A DNA stretch of 14,236 nt from Actinomycetota bacterium (lineage in GTDB: Bacteria; Actinomycetota; Actinomycetes; Nanopelagicales; Nanopelagicaceae): positions 1-14,236 of the forward strand of contig CANNDP010000019.1 of assembly GCA_947503395.1 (NCBI GenBank), written 5' to 3'. How positions within the stretch are numbered: position 1 is the first letter of the stretch; every line of letters begins with the position of its first letter. The notes under the pieces were generated by a model. That model did no database searches, was not told where the DNA came from, and was given only the letters and a program-made list of their open reading frames with translations. This document shows positions 1 through 5,864 of this stretch, one piece after another. Made by a program: the position numbers and the translations under genes.

Positions 1-6
1 AGCCAC
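1..6 (-). CDS. Start of an unidentified gene leaving the window
   Basis: Only a GTG start (positions 6-4) and the second codon (GCT, Ala) are inside the window. The start is supported by an AAAGGA Shine-Dalgarno at 14-19 on the minus strand, seven bases upstream, and by a TATAAT -10 element further upstream. Nothing can be said about the product. It lies 189 bases downstream of the importer ATPase and appears to have its own promoter, so it is probably a separate transcription unit. Confidence 0.35.
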
Positions 7-13
7 GAATTAG

Positions 14-94
14 TCCTTTGCTTTAAATTGACGAACTGTCAAAACTTCTTTTTTACCTCTAGCCTTTTGGGGAATTGGCTATGGCTATATTATA
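14..94 (-). promoter_or_regulatory. Putative promoter and leader of the off-window gene
   Basis: Read on the minus strand, a perfect TATAAT lies at 94-89, which would start transcription near position 82 and give a leader of about 75 bases. No good -35 hexamer is seen at the usual distance. The leader holds an inverted repeat TTGAC-N5-GTCAA (28-42), a possible operator, and a weaker TAGCC/GGCTA repeat (60-81). The AAAGGA ribosome binding site is at 14-19. The rest of 1-195 shows no convincing gene. The -10 match is clear, but its function is inferred. Confidence 0.35.
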
Positions 95-195
95 AATTGT
101 CCACAGGGGTAAATGCACATCCAAACCACTTTATTCCTGGTTTTGCCTCAACATCTGGCTTGGACTCAGCAAGAAAGCCCAACTCTTAAGCCCGC

Positions 196-945
196 CTAGA
201 GCCTGCCTGCTTGGTGGAGGCGACGCAAGAACTCCTTGGTCTCACTCTTTTTTGGGCTTTCCAAAATCTTCTTTGGGCTTCCCCACTCCAGAATTCTTCC
301 CTGATGCAGATAGCAGAGCTCATCGGCCACCTGTTTGGCAAAACCCATCTCATGGGTGGCCAGCACCATCGTCATTCCCTCACTCTTTAGATCTCTAACC
401 GTGCTCAAAACTTCATTAACCAAGACTGGATCAAGGGCGCTAGTTATCTCATCAAGTAATAGCAGTCGAGGGTGCCTGGCAAGGGAGCGGATAATGGCAA
501 CTCTCTGCTGCTGACCCCCACTTAGCCGATCTGGATATTGATCAGCCTTCTCCTTCAAACCAAACTTATTTAATAGCTCCAAAGCTTCATCTATCGCTTT
601 CTCTTTTGCCACCTTCTGCACCTTGGTAGGAGCCAAAATAACATTTTCAAGCACCGTCATGTGAGGAAAGAGATTAAAGGATTGAAAGACCATACCTAAC
701 TTTTTTCTTACCTCATCAGGATTTATATCTGCAGCAGAGATGTCTTGCCCATCAAGAAGTATCTGCCCATCATCAATCTGGTCAAGTAAATTTATGCAGC
801 GCAGCAGCGTCGACTTGCCACTGCCAGATGCGCCAATAAAGACCGTGGCTTTATGCTCTAAGACTTTGAAAGAAATATCTTCCAGAACTACTTCGCTTCC
901 AAAGCTCTTTCTAACTTTCTCGAGCTGCAACACCGCCTGACTCAT
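196..945 (-). CDS. Amino-acid ABC importer, ATP-binding subunit (PAAT family)
   Basis: This 249-residue protein is the ATPase of a polar-amino-acid-type importer (GlnQ/HisP-like); it hydrolyses ATP on the cytoplasmic face to drive uptake. All motifs are intact: Walker A GASGSGKST at residues 38-46, Q-loop Gln88, signature LSGGQQQR at 141-148, Walker B LLLLDE followed by the SALD D-loop at about 161-172, and switch histidine His198. Length is normal for the family. Its ATG overlaps the permease stop codon as ATGA (945-942), so translation is probably coupled. It is the last gene of an operon whose first gene follows a SAM-IV riboswitch. The family alone would suggest a polar amino acid; the riboswitch suggests a sulfur amino acid (methionine, cysteine or cystine). 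Subunit role is secure, substrate is inferred. Confidence 0.93.
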   Translation of the reverse strand: MSQAVLQLEKVRKSFGSEVVLEDISFKVLEHKATVFIGASGSGKSTLLRCINLLDQIDDGQILLDGQDISAADINPDEVRKKLGMVFQSFNLFPHMTVLENVILAPTKVQKVAKEKAIDEALELLNKFGLKEKADQYPDRLSGGQQQRVAIIRSLARHPRLLLLDEITSALDPVLVNEVLSTVRDLKSEGMTMVLATHEMGFAKQVADELCYLHQGRILEWGSPKKILESPKKSETKEFLRRLHQAGRL

Positions 946-1853
946 GCTTGCCCTACTGCATTCTCTCGCTCATAGGAGTTTCTAAGCATCCGATCAGTCC
1001 AGCGCGTCAAGGGAATTGTCACCAGCAGGAAGATAATTGCTGCCATTACATATGGGGTGTAATTGAAAGTCTTTGCAGTTTGAATCTGCGCAGCTCTTAC
1101 TGCATCGGTCACTCCCAATATTGAAACTAGACCAGTATCTTTAATTAGCGCTACTAAATCATTGAGAAGCGGTGGGGTAACTCGTTTTAACGCTTGAGGC
1201 AAAACAACGTGGCGAAGAGTCTGAAAATTACTCAAACCCAGTGATCTAGCAGCAGCTCTCTGGCTTGGGTGAACGGTAAGAATTCCGGAGCGAATAACTT
1301 CAGCAACATATGCCGAATAGGTGATAATTACCGCAAGAGTTCCTAAAACCAAAACATTATTGGTTAAGCCCTTTATCTGTAGCGCCGGAATTCCAAAACC
1401 CACTAGCAGAATTACTAGCAGCATTGGAATGCCGCGAAACACATCAACATAAACTGTGGCAAGGATCCTAAATGGGGTTAATGCTGGAGATCTAGAAGTT
1501 CTAAGTAACGCTATTCCTAAACCAATGAGCGCTACAGATGTTCCTGCGATAACAGTTAGTGTGGCATTGGTAGTAAACCCGAGAAGTATTTTGGGCAGAA
1601 TTTCAAAGCCATAGGCCCACTTAAAGAATGTATTTCTAAGCGTCTCCCAGCCCGGTGAGGTAACTAGGACTAAACCAAGGGTTCCAAGGACTAAGAAGCT
1701 TGAGAGTGCTGCAATTAGCGCACTTCTTTTATTTCGTGCTCGCCGCGCCTGACGTCTTGCAAGTTCTATCGCACTTGGGCTCCAGCTGCCACCAAAGTTA
1801 TAAGAAGAAGAGGGCGCAGCTCTATTAGAACTGCGCCCCGATTTCTTAGCCAT
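942..1853 (-). CDS. Amino-acid ABC importer, permease subunit (PAAT/HisM family)
   Basis: This 303-residue inner-membrane permease has hydrophobic segments at about residues 44-65, 88-117, 130-158, 167-187, 215-247 and 265-284. The cytoplasmic EAA loop that docks the ATPase is clear at about 182-208 (AEVIRSG ... AAARSLGLS). The first 43 residues are hydrophilic, Ser-rich and then strongly basic (RRQARRARNKR), an N-terminal tail longer than in typical HisM/GlnP proteins and likely cytoplasmic. Only one permease gene is present, so a homodimer is expected. The ATG at 1853 has no evident Shine-Dalgarno; the preceding lipoprotein gene ends 33 bases upstream. It overlaps the ATPase gene by four bases. 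Family assignment is firm; the substrate is inferred from the riboswitch. Confidence 0.92.
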   Translation of the reverse strand: MAKKSGRSSNRAAPSSSYNFGGSWSPSAIELARRQARRARNKRSALIAALSSFLVLGTLGLVLVTSPGWETLRNTFFKWAYGFEILPKILLGFTTNATLTVIAGTSVALIGLGIALLRTSRSPALTPFRILATVYVDVFRGIPMLLVILLVGFGIPALQIKGLTNNVLVLGTLAVIITYSAYVAEVIRSGILTVHPSQRAAARSLGLSNFQTLRHVVLPQALKRVTPPLLNDLVALIKDTGLVSILGVTDAVRAAQIQTAKTFNYTPYVMAAIIFLLVTIPLTRWTDRMLRNSYERENAVGQA

Positions 1854-1870
1854 TAGCCATGCTTAGTAGT

Positions 1871-1886
1871 TTGCCTGATCTGGCAA
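1871..1886 (-). other. Small hairpin between lipoprotein and permease genes
   Basis: On the minus strand TTGCC and GGCAA form a 5-bp stem around a 6-base loop, starting right after the lipoprotein stop codon. There is no T-run, so it is not a standard terminator. Such intergenic hairpins can protect the 3' end of a binding-protein message and allow more binding protein than permease. The stem is short and could be chance. Confidence 0.25.
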
Positions 1887-2738
1887 CTAGCCAAGTACTG
1901 GCGCTCCTGCAGAAGATGTTAACCACTTTTCGATAATGGCTTGAAGTGTTCCATTATTGTTAATTGCATCGACCGCTCCTGAAACACATGATGTGATCGG
2001 ATTGTCTTTAGATAGCAAGAGACCAAATCCTTGATCTCCTGAATCACTGCCATCAATTTGTCCAACGATTATTCCATTTGGAACTTCAACAGCTGAGAGA
2101 TAGAAAGCAGTTGGAAGATCTACAACTAGACCATCAATCTGCTTATTCTTAAGGGCAGTAACGGCAGCAGCATTATCGTTAAATACCGCAGCCTTTAGCC
2201 CTAGTTGGCCTTCAATCACATCAAGTGAGGTAGTTGAAACAGCTGCGCCTAATTTAGCTCCGGCATCTGCAAGACCCTGGAGCGTTGTTACGCCATCAAT
2301 CTTGCTTCCCTTGAAGGAGACAATTGCTTGATTTGACTTGTAGTAAGCAGATGAGAAATCAACAACCTGCTTGCGCTCATCAGTTATGGAATATTGCTGG
2401 AGGTTGAAATCAAATGTCTTTGGTCCTGGCGCAATTGCAGCATCAAAGCTGGTGCGAACCCACTTAACTGCTGACTGGTCATAGCCAAGCTCGCTTGCAA
2501 CTGCATATGCAACAGCTGCTTCAAAGCCTTCACCTGACTCTGGAGCATCATCGATGACCCATGGATAGTAGGCAGGTTCACCTGTTGCAATTGTTAGAAC
2601 TCCTGCTTCAACTGTTGCAAGAGATTCCGGAGAACATGTTGTTGACTCACTTGTTGCGCCTTCATCACTTGATGAGGAACATGCTGTGATTACAAGAGCA
2701 GTTATAAGTAATGGAATGAATTTAAAGATTTTTTTCAC
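1887..2738 (-). CDS. Amino-acid ABC importer, substrate-binding lipoprotein (SBP_bac_3 family)
   Basis: This 283-residue extracellular solute-binding protein starts with a basic n-region, a hydrophobic stretch and a lipobox ITAC, with Cys20 as the lipidated residue; a Ser/Thr/Glu-rich tether follows. The mature part is a family 3 periplasmic-binding fold, with typical stretches such as FDFNLQQYSITDERKQVVDF (about residues 109-128) and the second-lobe segment around NKQIDGLVVDLPTAFYL. It captures the ligand outside the membrane and delivers it to the permease encoded next. The start is GTG at 2738, with AAGG at 2747-2744 five bases upstream. It is the first gene after a SAM-IV riboswitch, so expression should fall when S-adenosylmethionine is abundant, favouring methionine, cysteine or cystine as ligand. 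The fold is confident, the ligand is inferred. Confidence 0.92.
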   Translation of the reverse strand: MKKIFKFIPLLITALVITACSSSSDEGATSESTTCSPESLATVEAGVLTIATGEPAYYPWVIDDAPESGEGFEAAVAYAVASELGYDQSAVKWVRTSFDAAIAPGPKTFDFNLQQYSITDERKQVVDFSSAYYKSNQAIVSFKGSKIDGVTTLQGLADAGAKLGAAVSTTSLDVIEGQLGLKAAVFNDNAAAVTALKNKQIDGLVVDLPTAFYLSAVEVPNGIIVGQIDGSDSGDQGFGLLLSKDNPITSCVSGAVDAINNNGTLQAIIEKWLTSSAGAPVLG

Positions 2739-2743
2739 TTTTT

Positions 2744-2774
2744 CCTTGCCTTTCGCAAATTAGGAGCTTAAGGC
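2744..2774 (-). promoter_or_regulatory. Candidate expression platform of the SAM-IV riboswitch
   Basis: Between the riboswitch and the GTG start, GCCTT (2774-2770) can pair with AAGGC (2752-2748), or in a shifted register its CCTT can pair with the AAGG Shine-Dalgarno (2747-2744). No hairpin followed by a T-run is present, so control of translation start fits better than termination. The pairing is short and the mechanism is an inference. Confidence 0.35.
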
Positions 2775-2790
2775 CTGCCAATAATTGTCA

Positions 2791-2903
2791 GACCCGCGCT
2801 TGTCGATGCACTTTGCAATCGACCAGGTCCTCACCCGGAGCACCCCACCGCGGTGGAGGGTTGCCGTCCAGTTAGCCGGGGCTTAATGCTGGAACTCTTG
2901 ACC
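2791..2903 (-). ncRNA. SAM-IV riboswitch
   Basis: Read on the minus strand, this 113-base element follows the SAM-IV layout that I recall from mycobacterial examples. GGTC at the 5' end pairs with GACC after the core (P1). CCAG/CTGG forms P2. A CCCCGG segment and the conserved ACGGCAACCCTCC are followed by a P3 hairpin CCACCGCGGTGG. After P1 there is a hairpin GTCGA-T-TGCA/TGCA-TCGAC. The 3' end GCGCGGGTC can pair with the CCGCG loop of P3 as the class-specific pseudoknot. SAM-IV binds S-adenosylmethionine and lowers expression of downstream genes. It ends 52 bases before the GTG of the binding-protein gene. Confidence 0.93.
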
Positions 2904-2911
2904 TAAGGCGG

Positions 2912-2946
2912 ACTTTAGAAAATTTAGAGTGAAAAGTCCATCTCAA
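2912..2946 (-). promoter_or_regulatory. Candidate promoter of the riboswitch-importer operon
   Basis: Only 20 bases separate the ald stop from the riboswitch, so a dedicated promoter must overlap the end of ald. TAAAGT (2917-2912) fits the actinobacterial TANNNT -10 pattern and would start transcription about position 2905, just before the aptamer. TAAATT (2926-2921), which contains the ald stop codon, is an alternative. TTGAGA (2946-2941) is a possible -35, but spacing is not ideal for either. Read-through from ald is the other possibility. Confidence 0.3.
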
Positions 2947-4033
2947 CACTTGCCATGCCATGGGCCTGAGCTACTGCTTTATAAGTTATCTGACCATTAT
3001 GGACATTTAGCCCCTTAGCAAGGCCAGAATTTTCAGATAGCGCCTTCTTCCAGCCCTTATTGGCAAGTGCTAGCGCGTAAGGCAGGGTGGCATTTGAAAG
3101 GGCGTAGGTGGAGGTCAGGGGCAGAGCTCCTGGCATATTGGCAACGCAGTAAAAGATGCTCTCATGAACTTTATATGTTGGATCTGCATGAGTTGTGGCT
3201 CTTGAATCCTGGAAACAGCCACCTTGATCAATTGCAATATCAACTAAGACTGAACCCTTCTTTAAATGCGAAACTAACTCATTACTAATCAACTTCGGAG
3301 CTTTTGCGCCGTGTACTAAAACAGCTCCAATAATTAAATCTGCAAGAAGTGCTTCTTGCTCAATCTCATGGGTATTAGAGACCAAAGTCTTTACTGCTCC
3401 ATTAAATATCTGATCAATATAGGCAAGCCTGCTCTGATTTAAATCAACTACCGTCACATCAGCTCTCATACCAAGGGCAATCGTTGCTGCAGCAAGACCT
3501 GCAGTTCCTCCGCCAAGAATTAAAACCTTCCCAGGTCTTACTCCAGGAACTCCGCCAAGTAATACACCGCGCCCTCCAGCACTTGCTTGCAGCGCTGCTG
3601 CGCCAACTTGTGGAGCCATACGCCCAGCAACCTCGCTCATTGGAGCAAGAAGAGGAAGATTGGAATTTAGCTCAACTGTTTCATAGGCAATTGCAGTGAT
3701 ACCACTCTTCATTAGCGCATCAGTGCAATCCTTTGAAGCTGCGAGATGAAGATAAGTGAAGAGAACTTGGCCAGCTCTCATTCGGTGATATTCAGCAGCA
3801 ATCGGCTCTTTTACTTTTAAGACTAATTCAGCCTCAGCCCAGAGCTGATCTGCTGAGGCAATAATTGTTGCGCCAACGCTTCTATAGTCATCATCTGAGA
3901 TTGCGCAGCCAAGACCAGCCGAACTTTCTACTAAAACTTTATGCCCCTGGCGGATAAATTCTCTAGCTCCTGCCGGGGTTAGCGAGACTCGATACTCATG
4001 GTTCTTTATCTCTTTGGGAACGCCGATGTTCAC
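2924..4033 (-). CDS. ald: Alanine dehydrogenase
   Basis: This 369-residue cytoplasmic enzyme interconverts L-alanine and pyruvate plus ammonia with NAD+/NADH. The N-terminal signature GVPKEIKNHEYRV is present, with substrate-binding Arg15 and Lys75 and catalytic His96. The NAD-binding Rossmann segment follows (GGGTAG at residues 174-179, Asp197 closing the second strand in VTVVDLN), and the second catalytic aspartate is Asp269 in VDIAIDQGG. Length matches the family, so it appears intact. The start is GTG at 4033, two bases after the stop of the DUF4192 gene and without a clear Shine-Dalgarno of its own, which suggests translational coupling. In an oligotroph it could serve nitrogen recycling from alanine or NADH balance; the sequence does not decide. 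The identity is very likely. Confidence 0.95.
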   Translation of the reverse strand: MNIGVPKEIKNHEYRVSLTPAGAREFIRQGHKVLVESSAGLGCAISDDDYRSVGATIIASADQLWAEAELVLKVKEPIAAEYHRMRAGQVLFTYLHLAASKDCTDALMKSGITAIAYETVELNSNLPLLAPMSEVAGRMAPQVGAAALQASAGGRGVLLGGVPGVRPGKVLILGGGTAGLAAATIALGMRADVTVVDLNQSRLAYIDQIFNGAVKTLVSNTHEIEQEALLADLIIGAVLVHGAKAPKLISNELVSHLKKGSVLVDIAIDQGGCFQDSRATTHADPTYKVHESIFYCVANMPGALPLTSTYALSNATLPYALALANKGWKKALSENSGLAKGLNVHNGQITYKAVAQAHGMASVEMDFSL

Positions 4034-4035
4034 CT

Positions 4036-5031
4036 CTAGATAGTACCCGAGAAAATCTCATCACAAATTTTGGGGTGTAGCTCACTTCTCATTTGGGCAA
4101 ATGAGTTGGGGGGCCATCCAGAGTTAAAGACCTGTCTAAGTAATTTACTCATTGCATAACTTGGATCATCGCTATCTGCCCTATCTAGCGCTCTTTGTGC
4201 AAGAGCTCCATCGCCTCGCTCATAAGCCACCGCTGCAAACAAATTAGCAACTGGGGCGATATGGCCCTCTGGGGCAAGTCGAAGCAACCATCTCCAGGCA
4301 GTGAAGTAGAGATCAAGGCTCTCAGCCTTAACACTTCCAAGTGCGTAATCTCTAACCTGCAAATCCGATAGACGAACTAAAAGCAGTGCCATTAAGGCCT
4401 TATCTTTGACTAGACCATGAGTTTTAAACTCATCCATAAATTGGTTAACTGCGCTAGCTCCTTGTCGTTGAAAAGATATTGGATCTTTCTCATAATCAAT
4501 AAGCTCAATGCTGCGAATTAACTCAATTAGTTCATCATCGCTATCAAGCTGCGAAATTGAATCTATTAGCTGTTCAAGATTTGCGAAAGGAATTGGTCTG
4601 CCTTGAGCAACTTGCTCTGCAGCAATTCGTGAATCAATTAGTTCTGGAAGTGGGTTCCCCTCACTTGGGCAACAGCTCAAATCTTCACAATTTAGTGAGC
4701 GATATCGATCTTTCTCAACTGTTATAACTTCTCGAAGACTAAGCCCGTAATCAGTTATAGCAGCGAGAATCTCTGAAATGATTTCATTCTGACTCTGACC
4801 AAGTTCTGGACAATAAAAGATTGCAATAATAGATTCAGCGCTATCTCTAGATAAATGAGAGGTTAGGAGTTTTAGTTCATCTGCGCCGATTTGATCTGGA
4901 AAATCTATGCGAATCGCCATAGCTATTGCATCGCTTTTTAGGCTCAATAGAACTATTGAATTCTCTGGGTTAAATCCAATTAAAAAGGGAACAGCTGCAA
5001 GAAGGTCTTTAGGTGTTGTAAGTGTCGTCAT
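4036..5031 (-). CDS. DUF4192 family protein of unknown function
   Basis: This protein of 331 residues belongs to the actinobacterial DUF4192 family, whose function is unknown. Family hallmarks are the N-terminal TTPKDLLAAVPFLIGFNPENS, the central Cys-rich SLNCEDLSCCPSEGNPL followed by AAEQVAQGRP, and a C-terminal helical part with TAWRWLLRLAPEGH and AYERGDGALAQRALDRA. There is no signal peptide or membrane segment in this form. I chose ATG 5031 because family members start close to the TTPKDLL motif; an in-frame ATG at 5127 would add 32 residues and overlap the upstream gene by 35 bases. No good Shine-Dalgarno precedes 5031. It sits two bases before ald. The family call is confident, the start moderately so, the role unknown. 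Confidence 0.88.
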   Translation of the reverse strand: MTTLTTPKDLLAAVPFLIGFNPENSIVLLSLKSDAIAMAIRIDFPDQIGADELKLLTSHLSRDSAESIIAIFYCPELGQSQNEIISEILAAITDYGLSLREVITVEKDRYRSLNCEDLSCCPSEGNPLPELIDSRIAAEQVAQGRPIPFANLEQLIDSISQLDSDDELIELIRSIELIDYEKDPISFQRQGASAVNQFMDEFKTHGLVKDKALMALLLVRLSDLQVRDYALGSVKAESLDLYFTAWRWLLRLAPEGHIAPVANLFAAVAYERGDGALAQRALDRADSDDPSYAMSKLLRQVFNSGWPPNSFAQMRSELHPKICDEIFSGTI

Positions 5032-5092
5032 TGGCAAAGCATCTTGGGATAGAAAGATCGAAGTTATTTTTAGAGCGCAGAATTGTTGATAA

Positions 5093-5803
5093 CTAACCCC
5101 TGTAGATACCTCTAGCAGGCCTAACATCTATCTGCCGACTGACCTTCTGCACAATTGCTCCATCAATAGGAGCACTTAGAGAACCTGCTCGCCAGAAACC
5201 GCTCCAAGTTGTCGTTAGTTCAACTCTCTTCTGGCCTGAGCTCTTATAGGTATTTTCAATAAGCATCAATGGGTATGGGGCTCCTGCAAGCCTGGTGCTC
5301 TGGCTATTGCCATCTCCAAACTCCCATAAAAACTCCGGAGTTAAGTGAATCGTTATAGGCGTGCCAAGAACTACAAGGACGGTAGTGAAGTGCATAGGAG
5401 TATTAGTTAAAAAGTTAACGCTCTGATTTACCAAGATGTTATCTAGAGGTTGGGTGATTATCGCTCCCCTTGGAATCAAACTCTTAACTTGATCGCTAAT
5501 TTGAGAGCCAGAAATTCTCTTCACTCTTGGTTTTGGTGATGGCTTTGGACCTAGCGCAACTGGCTTACTTGCAGCAGGTGGCTTTGGAAGCCAGGGAATC
5601 CAAGTCCGCTTTGTAGTTGAGGTTGGTCTTGGCTTTGGCGTGGTTGATACCTGACTGCCCGCCTTGCCCTTCTTAACTGTGATTACAACTTCATTGCTCT
5701 CTTGATTAGCTTTAACATCAATACAGGTCTCACCTTCACAAGCGCCATAGGCAGCATTTATAGATGAAAAGATAATTAATATCACAACAAGAGTGGCTCG
5801 CAT
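5093..5803 (-). CDS. Secreted protein with Pro-rich linker and PKD-like domain, function unknown
   Basis: This 236-residue protein begins with a signal peptide (MRATLVVILIIFSSINAAYG, cleavage probably near residue 20). No lipobox Cys is correctly placed. Cys22 and Cys27 may form a disulfide. Residues about 54-95 are a Pro/Lys/Ser/Thr linker, typical of cell-wall-spanning or exposed segments. The C-terminal half (about 118-230) looks like a PKD/Ig-like beta-sandwich: the WEFGDG motif at 160-165, then ENTYKSSGQKRVELTTTW, resembles the PKD strand order. It probably acts outside the membrane, in binding or structure, with no catalytic motif. No clear Shine-Dalgarno sits at normal distance from ATG 5803; AGAGGG is 13 bases upstream. 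It lies 61 bases after dinG. The specific role is not recognised. Confidence 0.8.
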   Translation of the reverse strand: MRATLVVILIIFSSINAAYGACEGETCIDVKANQESNEVVITVKKGKAGSQVSTTPKPRPTSTTKRTWIPWLPKPPAASKPVALGPKPSPKPRVKRISGSQISDQVKSLIPRGAIITQPLDNILVNQSVNFLTNTPMHFTTVLVVLGTPITIHLTPEFLWEFGDGNSQSTRLAGAPYPLMLIENTYKSSGQKRVELTTTWSGFWRAGSLSAPIDGAIVQKVSRQIDVRPARGIYRG

Positions 5804-5864
5804 CCAGCAGATGATGCCCTCTTGATCTCATCTCTAAATTGGAGAAAATAAGACTTTGGGGATA

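Noticed and set aside
114..200. Short plus-strand frame of 28 codons at the left edge
   Set aside because: No ribosome binding site, overlaps the end of the ATPase gene, and has no recognisable feature.
1846..1860. Four-codon ATG frame (Met-Ala-Asn-Gly-stop) overlapping the permease start on the minus strand
   Set aside because: It could be an upstream frame influencing permease translation, but it has no Shine-Dalgarno and is short enough to be chance.
5032..5127. Longer N-terminus for the DUF4192 protein from ATG 5127
   Set aside because: It would overlap the upstream gene by 35 bases and adds residues before the point where family members normally begin.
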